Origin: an uncultured Odoribacter sp.
GTDB taxonomy: Bacteria; Bacteroidota; Bacteroidia; Bacteroidales; Marinifilaceae
DNA length: 64,000 bases
Reading direction: 5' to 3'
NCBI GenBank assembly: GCA_910589025.1
Contig: CAJURM010000007.1
Coordinates: forward strand, 62,001-126,000
A program made the translations under genes and the position numbers. Below the pieces are notes generated by a model, which saw only the letters and a program-made list of their open reading frames with translations, made no database searches and was not told the origin of the DNA. Below are positions 48,137-55,686 of the stretch, piece after piece; within the stretch, counting starts at the first letter, position 1; each line of letters opens with the position of its first letter.

Positions 48137-48460
48137 TCAATTCCGACCGGGTGCCCGGATTTTATGAGAAGTAAAATAAATGCATTTTCTTTTATCCGCC
48201 TGGTTACAGTCAGCAGCAAAAGTTCTGCCAGAATCTGCGGGGACAGGCGCTCCGGCATACCCAGCGACTGCATCCAGACATATCGATTCCGTATGCTCGC
48301 TTTCAGCATAGCCTGCTGCCATTTTTACAGTAGCCGTCAGAACAAGCCGGCAACGTTCTCCCCGCAAAGGCTCTGCATTCCCCTGTGCCTTTAACGGAAC
48401 CGCCGCGACGCATCCCGCCATGACATACAATGCCGCTATCAAATACTTGTTCATTTCCAT
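48137..48460 (-). CDS. Small exported protein of unknown function
   Basis: A 107-residue predicted protein; an internal ATG at 48454 would give 105 residues. The N-terminus looks like a signal peptide (hydrophobic core after MNKYLIAALYVMAG, possible cleavage after PLKAQG). The mature part is short, with four Cys and a basic end. I do not recognise it. The start follows a TACTTTTG promoter element that lies inside the longer frame, so the long version starting at 48493 is unlikely. The codon pattern is not decisive; it may be a decayed gene. Confidence 0.45.
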   Translation of the reverse strand: MEMNKYLIAALYVMAGCVAAVPLKAQGNAEPLRGERCRLVLTATVKMAAGYAESEHTESICLDAVAGYAGAPVPADSGRTFAADCNQADKRKCIYFTSHKIRAPGRN

Positions 48461-48466
48461 AAATTG

Positions 48467-48474
48467 CAAAAGTA
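48467..48474 (-). promoter_or_regulatory. -7 promoter element of the small exported protein gene
   Basis: TACTTTTG on the minus strand, 6 nt before the first ATG. A near-leaderless transcript is implied. Confidence 0.5.
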
Positions 48475-48551
48475 CGCTAAAAAGTAAAAACAAAAAAACG
48501 AATCTTCAAAAACTTTGTTACCCTTCCCAGCGTAAAATTTATCTCCTGCCG

Positions 48552-49208
48552 CTATATTTTTTCACCGAAGGCGAGGTCCCCGGCATCTCCCAAGCCCGGG
48601 TCGATATAAGATTTCTCCGTCAGCCCTTCGTCCAAGGCCCCCAGCCAGAGCGTCACCTCCTGCCCTTCCAGAGCTTCCTGTATATAATCCAACCCCTGAC
48701 GGCTGGCAATCACACAGGCGATATGCGTATGGTGCGGGCACCCTCCCTGCTGCAACAATTCGTCGTACGCAATTTTCAACGAAGCCCCGGTAGCCAGCAT
48801 CGGGTCGACTAAAAGCAATTGTTTTCCCTCCAGATTAGGGGTATATACGGAGTCGTAGCGTATTTTAAAGCCATGTGTCCCGTCATACACGCGGCGGGCG
48901 GAAATAAAGGCATTGCCCGCTTCGTCAAAATAATTCAGGAATCCCTGATGAAAAGGCAGCCCGGCACGCAGGACGGAAGCAATCACCACCTCCTGTTCAG
49001 GCAGCATCACCGTCGCCTTATTAATAGGCGTCTGCACCGTCACGGGAGCATATTGAAATGTTTTGCTGATTTCATAGGCGATAACCTCACCTACCCGCTC
49101 CAGATTACGCCGGAACCGCATGCGGTCGGCGTGTTTCGCAACGTCCCTCAAATCAGCCAAAAACCGATTGCACAGGGAATTTCCTTCATTAATAATATGA
49201 ATTTTCAT
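48552..49208 (-). CDS. upp: Uracil phosphoribosyltransferase
   Basis: A 218-residue pyrimidine-salvage enzyme that makes UMP from uracil and PRPP. The PRPP-binding motif appears as LLVDPMLATGASL at about 133-145. The family's uracil-binding tail GxxDE appears as GALDEGLTEKSYIDPGLGDAGDLAFG, and the VLRAGLPFHQGF motif is in the middle. It is a single gene, divergent from the peroxiredoxin gene (248 nt between the starts). No terminator is obvious. Confidence 0.95.
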   Translation of the reverse strand: MKIHIINEGNSLCNRFLADLRDVAKHADRMRFRRNLERVGEVIAYEISKTFQYAPVTVQTPINKATVMLPEQEVVIASVLRAGLPFHQGFLNYFDEAGNAFISARRVYDGTHGFKIRYDSVYTPNLEGKQLLLVDPMLATGASLKIAYDELLQQGGCPHHTHIACVIASRQGLDYIQEALEGQEVTLWLGALDEGLTEKSYIDPGLGDAGDLAFGEKI

Positions 49209-49456
49209 TATCTGTTAATTTTACACCTGCAAAGGATTCACCGGGACAAGCAGTGCCACAATGCAACTTTATATTACTTTCAGCGTTATAATCTACCTTT
49301 TCCGGATAACGCCGGATGGCAACAAAATTAATGAATCCCGCCGGATTACCGAACATTTTTTCCCTTTTCCCTCCCTGTTATTTTCTTTCAGGAACAAAAC
49401 AAGCCAATCTTTCGTAAATTTCCCGTATATTTAACAAGTTAATACATCACATTATT

Positions 49457-50158
49457 ATGGAAAAAGAAGTAAATACCATGCTCCGCATCGGGGACGAAGC
49501 TCCCGCTTTTAAAGCGATAACAACGGAAGGCGAAATCAGTTTTCCGGAAGATTTTGAAGGGAAATGGGTCCTGTTTTTCAGCCACCCTTCCGATTTCACC
49601 TCTGTCTGCACGTCCGAACTGCTGACTTTCGGGCGTTTAGCCTGCGAATTTGAAGCGTTGAATTGTCAGCTCGTCGGTCTGTCCGTAGATAGTATCCCCA
49701 GCCACATGGCCTGGTTGCATACCATGGAAAAGATGAATTATAAAGGAATGAGCAATACCGAATTTCACTTTCCGCTTATTGCAGACCTGTCCATGAACAT
49801 TGCACAGGCATACGGTATGATACATCCGGGAGAAAGCACCACCCAGGCGGTGCGCACCGTCTATTTCATCGACCCCCACAACGTTATCCGGGCAATCATC
49901 TATTATCCGATGGCATTGGGGCGCAATTTCGACGAACTTAAAAGGGTACTCATCGGCCTGCAAACCATCGATAAATTTGAGGTGGCCTTACCGGCAGACT
50001 GGCATCCCGGCGATGACGTAATTGTCCCTGCCCCGAAGTCTATGGAAGAAATGGAGAAAAAGAAGAAAGACCCGGACGAAGCCATTACTTGCTACGATTG
50101 GTTTCTCTGTACCAAACCCCTTCCGCAGGAAAAAATCGTGAAAGCACTGAAAAAATAA
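49457..50158 (+). CDS. Peroxiredoxin (1-Cys Prx6-like)
   Basis: A 233-residue thiol peroxidase that reduces hydrogen peroxide and organic peroxides. The peroxidatic Cys51 is in the SHPSDFTSVCTSE motif. There is a longer C-terminal domain with CYDWFLC, as in the Prx6/AhpC-TSA long group. The second Cys of a typical 2-Cys protein is not at the usual place, so the resolving thiol may be one of the C-terminal Cys. It pairs functionally with manganese catalase elsewhere in the window. A bidirectional terminator follows. Confidence 0.92.
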   Translation: MEKEVNTMLRIGDEAPAFKAITTEGEISFPEDFEGKWVLFFSHPSDFTSVCTSELLTFGRLACEFEALNCQLVGLSVDSIPSHMAWLHTMEKMNYKGMSNTEFHFPLIADLSMNIAQAYGMIHPGESTTQAVRTVYFIDPHNVIRAIIYYPMALGRNFDELKRVLIGLQTIDKFEVALPADWHPGDDVIVPAPKSMEEMEKKKKDPDEAITCYDWFLCTKPLPQEKIVKALKK

Positions 50159-50162
50159 AAAA

Positions 50163-50192
50163 TTCCCCGGCAAGTTTTCATGCCGGGGAAAT
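50163..50192. terminator. Bidirectional terminator
   Basis: A 10-bp stem (50163-50172 with 50181-50190) lies between the peroxiredoxin and DJ-1 genes; a long T-rich tract on the minus strand makes that direction strong. Confidence 0.8.
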
Positions 50193-50211
50193 CTTCTCTC
50201 TGTTTATCTGT

Positions 50212-50760
50212 TTACAGCAGCATACCTGCTGCGACTTCGTCTGCTTTTTCCTTGCCGCACAAATGTTCCACAATGGCCAGGCCAAAGGCGAAGCTGTATC
50301 CGGGCCCGCGTCCGGTAATTACATTCCCGTCAACGACCACCCCTTTGTCAAGCACGTTTACTTCCGGCAAATAATTTTCAAATCCCGGATAACAGGTCAT
50401 CCGGATATCTTTCTTTAAGGGCAGTTTACCCAATACCAACGCCGGAGCGGCACATATCGCCGCCACATTTCCCTGCCGGGCGAAATGCTCTTGCAAATAG
50501 CCCATCAGTTCCCCGCATTCGGACAGATTCTGCGCACCCGGCATCCCTCCGGGGAATATAAGCAGTTCTCCCTCTTCTTTCAGCATTTCACGCAGCAGGA
50601 CATCCGCTTTTATTATCACCCCGTGGGCTCCTTTCACCTCCTGTTTTCCCATGACGGCGACCGTCTGTACCTCCATGCCGCCGCGCCGCAGAACGTCCAA
50701 TGTGCCTATGGCTTCCGTTTCTTCAAAGCCGTCTGCCAAAAAAAGAAAAGATTTTTTCAT
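50212..50760 (-). CDS. DJ-1/PfpI family protein
   Basis: A 182-residue protein of the DJ-1/ThiJ/PfpI flavodoxin-like fold. The nucleophilic Cys103 lies in the AAICAAPALVLG elbow and the conserved acidic residue in GFEETEA (Glu14/15). DJ-1-like members have deglycase, glyoxalase or chaperone activity that protects against carbonyl and oxidative stress. It has a well-spaced TTG-N20-TATATTTG promoter. The ATG at 50760 follows that promoter, and longer versions are excluded. Confidence 0.9.
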   Translation of the reverse strand: MKKSFLFLADGFEETEAIGTLDVLRRGGMEVQTVAVMGKQEVKGAHGVIIKADVLLREMLKEEGELLIFPGGMPGAQNLSECGELMGYLQEHFARQGNVAAICAAPALVLGKLPLKKDIRMTCYPGFENYLPEVNVLDKGVVVDGNVITGRGPGYSFAFGLAIVEHLCGKEKADEVAAGMLL

Positions 50761-50788
50761 AACTATAGCATTTAAGTTTCTATTCCTG

Positions 50789-50819
50789 CAAATATACGAC
50801 ATTCCCCCCTCTTTCCCAA
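50789..50819 (-). promoter_or_regulatory. Promoter of the DJ-1 gene
   Basis: On the minus strand, TTG (50817-50819), 20 nt, TATATTTG (50789-50796). Good spacing. Confidence 0.75.
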
Positions 50820-50825
50820 GTCCTC

Positions 50826-51500
50826 TTATTCCAACAGGTCTGGACGTAACAGGCGGGTGCGCTCGTAGGCCTGTTCTTCCTGCCATTCCCGAATTTTTGC
50901 GTGATTACCTGAAAGAAGGATGTCGGGCACGGTCCAGCCGTTGAATTCCGCCGGACGGGTATATACCGGTGGCGCCAACAGGTTGTCCTGAAAAGAATCG
51001 CTCAGCGCCGAACTCTCGTCACTCATCGCCCCGGGTATCAGCCGCACAATGGCGTCCGTCATGATGCAAGCCGGCAGTTCTCCCCCCGTCAATACAAAAT
51101 CGCCCACGGAGATTTCGCGGGTGACGAGGTGCTCCCGTATCCGGTGGTCTATACCTTTATAATGGCCGCAAAGAATCATGATATTCTCTTTCAGCGACAA
51201 TTCATTTGCCGTTTTCTGGTTGAAGACCGGAGCATCGGGCGAAGTGTATATGATTTCATCGTATTTCCGCTGTGATGTCAATTCGTTGATACAGTCGAAC
51301 ACCGGCTGTATCATCATCACCATTCCCGCTTCTCCGCCAAAAGGATAATCATCCACTTTCCTGAATTTATCTTTCGACCAATCTCGGATGTTATGGATGT
51401 ATATTTCTACCACTCCCTTAGCACGCGCCCGTTTTACGATGGAATGATTCAACGGGCTCTCGAGTAATTCAGGCACTACACTCAGTATGTCTATACGCAT
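50826..51500 (-). CDS. trmD: tRNA (guanine37-N1)-methyltransferase
   Basis: A 224-residue SPOUT-class methyltransferase that modifies G37 next to the anticodon to prevent frameshifting. The knotted-fold motifs are present: SVVPELLESPLNHSIVKRA, VDDYPFGGEAGMVM, and LCGHYKGIDHRI. The segment FVLTGGELPA and the cofactor loop at YTRPAEFNGW follow. ATG 51500 follows a TTG-N19-TATCTTTG promoter at 51528-51557, which excludes the longer frame. It is not in the usual rpsP-rimM-trmD-rplS operon. Confidence 0.96.
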   Translation of the reverse strand: MRIDILSVVPELLESPLNHSIVKRARAKGVVEIYIHNIRDWSKDKFRKVDDYPFGGEAGMVMMIQPVFDCINELTSQRKYDEIIYTSPDAPVFNQKTANELSLKENIMILCGHYKGIDHRIREHLVTREISVGDFVLTGGELPACIMTDAIVRLIPGAMSDESSALSDSFQDNLLAPPVYTRPAEFNGWTVPDILLSGNHAKIREWQEEQAYERTRLLRPDLLE

Positions 51501-51527
51501 CGGTTTTTCGTTTTTCGTTCGGAAGGT

Positions 51528-51557
51528 CAAAGATAAGCATTTTTTTCCTTCGTTCAA
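51528..51557 (-). promoter_or_regulatory. Promoter of trmD
   Basis: On the minus strand, TTG (51555-51557), 19 nt, TATCTTTG (51528-51535). Confidence 0.75.
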
Positions 51558-51765
51558 GAAGGGAAATTTACCCCGTTATCTCCTCGCTCTAACACTATTA
51601 TCCCTTATACATACTACCGTTACAAGTCCGTTTCAACTCCGAATCAACTCCGTTCCAAAACGGCGCAGAATGGGAAAAGATTCGTTCCGGAAAGGTTCTT
51701 ATCTTATAGAAAGGACATCGTGACACATCAGTTGATGTTGCCTGCAAGTGTTTCCGATTTCCAAC
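51558..51765 (+). other. Non-coding stretch between S9 peptidase terminator and trmD promoter
   Basis: About 210 bases without a supported gene. The only structure seen is a short direct repeat CAACTCCG separated by 3 nt near 51630-51650. I see no RNA gene or regulatory element in it. Confidence 0.5.
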
Positions 51766-51813
51766 AAAAAGAGGGACTGAATGACCTTTTTCATGCCAGA
51801 CAGTCCCCTTTTG
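51766..51813 (-). terminator. Intrinsic terminator of the S9 peptidase gene
   Basis: An 8-bp stem (GGGACTG at 51773-51779 with CAGTCCC at 51801-51807, extended by A-T pairs) with a 21-nt loop, followed by a T-run on the minus strand. Confidence 0.7.
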
Positions 51814-51831
51814 CTTTTTCCTGTTTTCCCC

Positions 51832-53973
51832 TTATTTCAGATAATCTTCAAAGTAGTTGGTTACTTTCTGCATCAGATGGATGCGGTCGCGTCCGAATAC
51901 GTTGTGTTCGGCACACGGATAAGGGAAATAGTCCACCTGCACCTGGTTTTTGATACACTCGCGTATAAAACTCAGGCTATGTTCCCATAGTACGGTGTTG
52001 TCGATTGCCCCTTGACAAATCAGCAGTTTTCCTTTCAACTCTTTCGCTTTGTTCATCAGGCTCACTTTGGCATATCCTTCCGGATTGCTTTGGGGGGTCT
52101 CCATATAGCGTTCGCCATACATTACTTCATACCATTTCCAGTCAATCACCGGTCCTCCGGCCACCGCCACCTTGAATACATCGGGATAGTTGGTAATCAG
52201 CGATATGGTCATAAATCCGCCATAACTCCATCCGTGTACACCTATCCGGTCGGCATCGACCCATGGCTGTGATTTCAGAAATTCAATTCCTTTCATCTGA
52301 TCGGCCATTTCCGCCTGTCCGCAATAGCGGTGAATAGCTTTTTCGTATTCCGCCCCTTGGTTGGAAGTGCCCCGGTTGTCCATCACAAACACGACATAAC
52401 CGTGTTGTGCCATATACATTTCCCAACGACGCAGCTCAGCCTGCCAGGTATTTTTCACCATCTGTGAATGAGGTCCGCCGTATACGTAAAGTATCACGGG
52501 ATATTTCTTTGCCGGGTCGAAATTCATCGGTTTAATGAGACGGTAATAGTTATCAAATTTCCCGTCGGCACTTTTCAGACTTCCCAAAGTAATTTCACCG
52601 TAGTTATACTCTTTCGTCGGATTCTCCGCCCGCAGCAATTCACGCACAGGCTTACCGTTGGTCTGACGCAGTTCGAGGACGCGCGGCACGTTCAGACTGC
52701 TGTAGCTGTCTATAAAATATTTGCCGTCTTTGCTCAAGGTCGCACCATGCCAGCCTTCCGCAGGCGTCAGCCGGGTCTTTTTTCCTGTTTTCACCTCTAT
52801 CCGGAACAAGTGGTTATCCACCGGACTTACTTCCGCGGAGGTATAGTAAACATAGCGGCCATCCTGTCCGGCATAAGCCACATCGGCATCGACATCCGTC
52901 AAGCGGCGCACTTTCCGTCCTTCCGTGTCACAGAGATAGAGATTCCGGTAACCGTCACGATTGTCCGTGCGATAAAGGAAATGCCCGGCATCATTTTTCA
53001 AGAATACCAACGGATCGCTCGGCTCTACCCAACGGTCGTTTTTCTCTTCCAGCAAGGTTTTGACAAATTTGCCGTTGCGGGCATTGTATTTATTTAAATG
53101 CACTTGTTTCTGTGCCCGGTCAACCACCTGCAAGTAGATCATCTCCGAAGCCGGGTCCCACGTAACATTGGTCAGGTATTGCTCCCGTCCGAAATCCGTC
53201 ACATCCAGAAATACCGTCCGCTGGGATGCCAAATCGTATACCCCCACACTGATTTGCTCGGACGGCATACCCGTCATAGGGTATTTAATCTCCCTCAACG
53301 AGCCGGTACGGGTGGTAATGTCCAATAAGGGGAAAGTACTCACCTGGCTTTCATCTTTGCGGTAAAATGCCAGTTTTTTCCCGTCGGGAGACCAAAAGAT
53401 GCCGTTGTGGATACCCATTTCGTTCCGGCTAACCGACTGACCGTTTACGATATTGGGGTCTCCATCTCTGGTGACGGCATATTCATTGCCGCGCTCATCC
53501 GAATAATAGAGATTGTTTCCGCGGGTAAAAGCATAGGCATCTTTGCCGTTATAGGTCAGGTCGGCCACTTTTTCCGGCAGGGGCATCACCCGGACTATCC
53601 GCTTTCCTTCCACATCAATTTCCGTCCGTTTGCCCTGACGAGTTATCACCAGTGTCTTTCCGTCTTGCCAAGTGTAGTGCGGCCATCCTTTCAAGTCACT
53701 CTTCAACAGAGTATTCAGTTCCTCTAAAGACATCAATACATTTTTCGCACCTCCGTCGGCTGTTTCCGCCATCAAATTTTTTCCTTCGGTATAGGTCAGT
53801 ATGTTCCTGTCTCCCTGCCATTGGATATAACGTGACTGAGGACGCAGTTCATATCCCAGGATAGCTTCTTCCATCGTAAGAATTTTACCCTCCTGCACTT
53901 TTTCTCCTTCTTGCCGTGCAAAAGCTGACATCATGGTTCCTATGCTTAAAATAGTGAATAATACGTATTTCAT
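51832..53973 (-). CDS. S9 family (dipeptidyl peptidase IV-like) serine peptidase
   Basis: A 713-residue exported protein with a signal peptide (1-20, ending MSAFA). The N-terminal two-thirds is a DPP-IV beta-propeller and the C-terminal 250 residues are the alpha/beta-hydrolase peptidase. The nucleophile lies in GWSYGGFM; the Asp and His of the triad are in the ICQGAIDNTV and CAEHNVFG segments. Such enzymes remove Xaa-Pro or similar dipeptides from oligopeptides in the periplasm. ATG 53973 follows a TATATTTG promoter; the longer frame starts upstream of that promoter. It stands alone and ends at its own terminator. Confidence 0.93.
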   Translation of the reverse strand: MKYVLFTILSIGTMMSAFARQEGEKVQEGKILTMEEAILGYELRPQSRYIQWQGDRNILTYTEGKNLMAETADGGAKNVLMSLEELNTLLKSDLKGWPHYTWQDGKTLVITRQGKRTEIDVEGKRIVRVMPLPEKVADLTYNGKDAYAFTRGNNLYYSDERGNEYAVTRDGDPNIVNGQSVSRNEMGIHNGIFWSPDGKKLAFYRKDESQVSTFPLLDITTRTGSLREIKYPMTGMPSEQISVGVYDLASQRTVFLDVTDFGREQYLTNVTWDPASEMIYLQVVDRAQKQVHLNKYNARNGKFVKTLLEEKNDRWVEPSDPLVFLKNDAGHFLYRTDNRDGYRNLYLCDTEGRKVRRLTDVDADVAYAGQDGRYVYYTSAEVSPVDNHLFRIEVKTGKKTRLTPAEGWHGATLSKDGKYFIDSYSSLNVPRVLELRQTNGKPVRELLRAENPTKEYNYGEITLGSLKSADGKFDNYYRLIKPMNFDPAKKYPVILYVYGGPHSQMVKNTWQAELRRWEMYMAQHGYVVFVMDNRGTSNQGAEYEKAIHRYCGQAEMADQMKGIEFLKSQPWVDADRIGVHGWSYGGFMTISLITNYPDVFKVAVAGGPVIDWKWYEVMYGERYMETPQSNPEGYAKVSLMNKAKELKGKLLICQGAIDNTVLWEHSLSFIRECIKNQVQVDYFPYPCAEHNVFGRDRIHLMQKVTNYFEDYLK

Positions 53974-54008
53974 CTGTTCATTTATGTTAAAGTATTTTAC
54001 TATGCGTG

Positions 54009-54016
54009 CAAATATA
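54009..54016 (-). promoter_or_regulatory. -7 promoter element of the S9 peptidase gene
   Basis: TATATTTG on the minus strand, 35 nt before the ATG. No TTG is present at the usual distance. Confidence 0.5.
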
Positions 54017-54107
54017 ATCAATCTGTCGCAGAAATTTCCCATCCGGATAATTAAAACCGGAAAAATACACCGGACGGACGACAAACATACCCCCGCTTCA
54101 GGAAGCC

Positions 54108-54251
54108 AATAGTTTCGCTGAGGGTTCGCTATATAAACTTCGTTGCAGCTGACTTATTGTATGCTTATAGCCAGCTTCGCCAAGGTATCTATAAGCCAAG
54201 ATGAAACTTTTTACAACGATATAAAGTCAGTCCAACGACAGTGGAACTATT
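54108..54251. repeat. Nested inverted repeats, possible structured RNA or MITE-like element
   Basis: Three concentric arms: an outer AATAGTT (54108-54114) with AACTATT (54245-54251); a middle 16-nt arm (54141-54156 with 54222-54237) pairing with a few mismatches; and an inner GCTTATAG (54163-54170) with CTATAAGC (54189-54196) that encloses an 18-nt loop. No coding sequence supports it. No other copy was noticed in this window. Confidence 0.4.
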
Positions 54252-54564
54252 TCGCACCTCGGGGAAACCTTAAAATAAATACCAAAGATAAAAGCAAAAA
54301 ATTACAATAAGGTGAAAGCATCCTGCTTGTCTGCGATTCAAGTTTGTGATTTAGTGCGTTATGAAGGTTTGAAAAAGACCACTCGGCAAAATTAAGCACA
54401 AGATAAGTTTCCATATCGTTACCAAAGGGTCAAGAGGATTTTTATTGGTAATATTTAACATTCAAACATTACAACATTTTGCATACACTCTGATAATTCA
54501 CTAAGAAGTAATTTTATTTATCCCCAAATTACATGGCGACACAAAGTATTCATTTTCAATATTA

Positions 54565-55515
54565 TCATTGTACATCCTCAATATTCACTAACTTATTTGC
54601 TATTGCATAGATTATCAATCCGGCAGTGGTGTGAATCTGTAATTTATTGGAGATATTGCGGCGATGTGTGGCTACAGTATGGACTGAAAGGAAGAGATAA
54701 TCGGCAATTTCTTTGTTATTCATACCTTTGGTAACGCAAATAATAACATCTTTCTCGCGGTCACTAAGCACCTCCAATTTATCCTTATCGGCAATTTCAT
54801 TATCAGACTCATCCGTATAGAGAATTTGACCATTCTTTTTTAGTTGTTGTTCTACAAGTCTTACGGCAGGAACGAACAATTTATCCTCAATCATACAGTG
54901 AGAAGTCAGATCTTGTTCACTTAAAATGATTTCTAAAAGAACCTGATTAAGTTGATAGTTATTCTTTTCGGGATAGTAGCGAATAATAATGTCTTTCAAT
55001 TCTTTAAGTTTGTAGCCTATGGGAGCGTGCTTACCGGCAAATGCTGAAATGCTGAAATTGCGACTCAAGAATCCCCCTGATAATTGTTCCACATACGAGA
55101 ATACTACTTCATTCTCATATTCCATATGTTTGCGCACTTCCGCCACATATTCATCGTAGAATTTCAAGATAAGCATGGCAAGTTCATCCTTGCCTGAACA
55201 ATCAATCGCTTCAATGAGTTTACGGCGTATATTGGGCAAGTTGAAATCCAGATAGTATTCGTGGGCTTGTTTCAAATAGCCGATAAGCGATGGCAAGGAT
55301 ATTGATTCATAATTGTAGTTTTTATCCGAAACAAAATTCACTACCTCCAAAAATGTGTTTTCGTTTACATTATGTATACGACACACTTCTCTTACCGATT
55401 TGTCTCCAAATCCCAACGATATACCAAAACGCCCCATTACAAGAATCAACACACTGCTGTTTTTGAGCAAATCGCGCATCTTATCGGTGGGCTTATAGCC
55501 TATAGAGTTATTCAT
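54565..55515 (-). CDS. Hemerythrin-like domain fused to LuxR-type DNA-binding domain
   Basis: A 316-residue predicted transcriptional regulator. Residues about 10-230 resemble the di-iron RIC/YtfE/ScdA family: His85, His130 with Glu134, His163, and His206 with Glu210. These positions correspond closely to the YtfE di-iron ligands known from Escherichia coli (His84, His129, Glu133, His160, His204, Glu208). The N-terminal part resembles ScdA_N but lacks its Cys-Cys motif. Residues 250-310 form a LuxR/GerE helix-turn-helix (LSDREKDVIICVTKGMNNKEIADYL...). It is divergent from the xus-like operon. ATG 55515 follows the promoter at 55548-55578; the longer frame is excluded. A sensor of NO, oxygen or iron is inferred. 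Confidence 0.8.
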   Translation of the reverse strand: MNNSIGYKPTDKMRDLLKNSSVLILVMGRFGISLGFGDKSVREVCRIHNVNENTFLEVVNFVSDKNYNYESISLPSLIGYLKQAHEYYLDFNLPNIRRKLIEAIDCSGKDELAMLILKFYDEYVAEVRKHMEYENEVVFSYVEQLSGGFLSRNFSISAFAGKHAPIGYKLKELKDIIIRYYPEKNNYQLNQVLLEIILSEQDLTSHCMIEDKLFVPAVRLVEQQLKKNGQILYTDESDNEIADKDKLEVLSDREKDVIICVTKGMNNKEIADYLFLSVHTVATHRRNISNKLQIHTTAGLIIYAIANKLVNIEDVQ

Positions 55516-55547
55516 TCTTAATTCCTGGAAATCATTGTTTGCGACTG

Positions 55548-55578
55548 CAAAATTACACACCTGTTTATAAATAGGCAA
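55548..55578 (-). promoter_or_regulatory. Promoter of the hemerythrin-LuxR gene
   Basis: On the minus strand, TTG (55576-55578), 20 nt, TAATTTTG (55548-55555). The -33 lies in a GTATTG sequence (minus strand 55581-55576), the same hexamer as in the divergent promoter. Confidence 0.7.
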
Positions 55579-55638
55579 TACCCAAAAATAGTGAAAAAGT
55601 GTATTGTGGTATTGAATAATACTAAAATCAGAGTATTG
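55576..55638. promoter_or_regulatory. GTATTG repeats between divergent promoters, operator candidate
   Basis: One GTATTG on the minus strand (55576-55581) and three on the plus strand (55601-55606, 55609-55614, 55633-55638). The second plus copy also forms a palindrome GTATT-GAAT-AATAC (55609-55622). The outermost copies coincide with the -33 elements of the regulator and xusA-like promoters, so a protein binding the inner copies could control both. Confidence 0.45.
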
Positions 55639-55666
55639 TACGCACTAAAATGTCGTCCTAGTTTTG
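55636..55666 (+). promoter_or_regulatory. Promoter of the xusA-like gene
   Basis: TTG (55636-55638), 20 nt, TAGTTTTG (55659-55666), 20 nt before the ATG at 55687. Confidence 0.75.
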
Positions 55667-55686
55667 CACCCGGAAAAAGACGAAAA

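Larger units (their letters stand above)
53974..54564 (+). other. 591-nt non-coding region with structured element
   Basis: No supported gene lies between the S9 peptidase start (53973) and the end of the LuxR-type gene (54565). It holds the S9 promoter (54009-54016), a nested inverted-repeat structure (54108-54251) and an A/T-rich stretch. One sequence near 54518, TTATCCCCA, is one base from the DnaA-box consensus TTATCCACA. The plus-strand GC skew changes sign about here. Confidence 0.5.

Noticed and set aside
54108..54251. Insertion sequence
   Set aside because: No transposase or flanking target duplication was found, so only a structured repeat is claimed.
53974..54564. A firm oriC call
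   Set aside because: Only one sequence within one base of the DnaA box was seen, no cluster of boxes, and no dnaA gene is in the window.
55559..55686. A Fur box between the divergent promoters
   Set aside because: No sequence resembling the 19-bp Fur palindrome was recognised.
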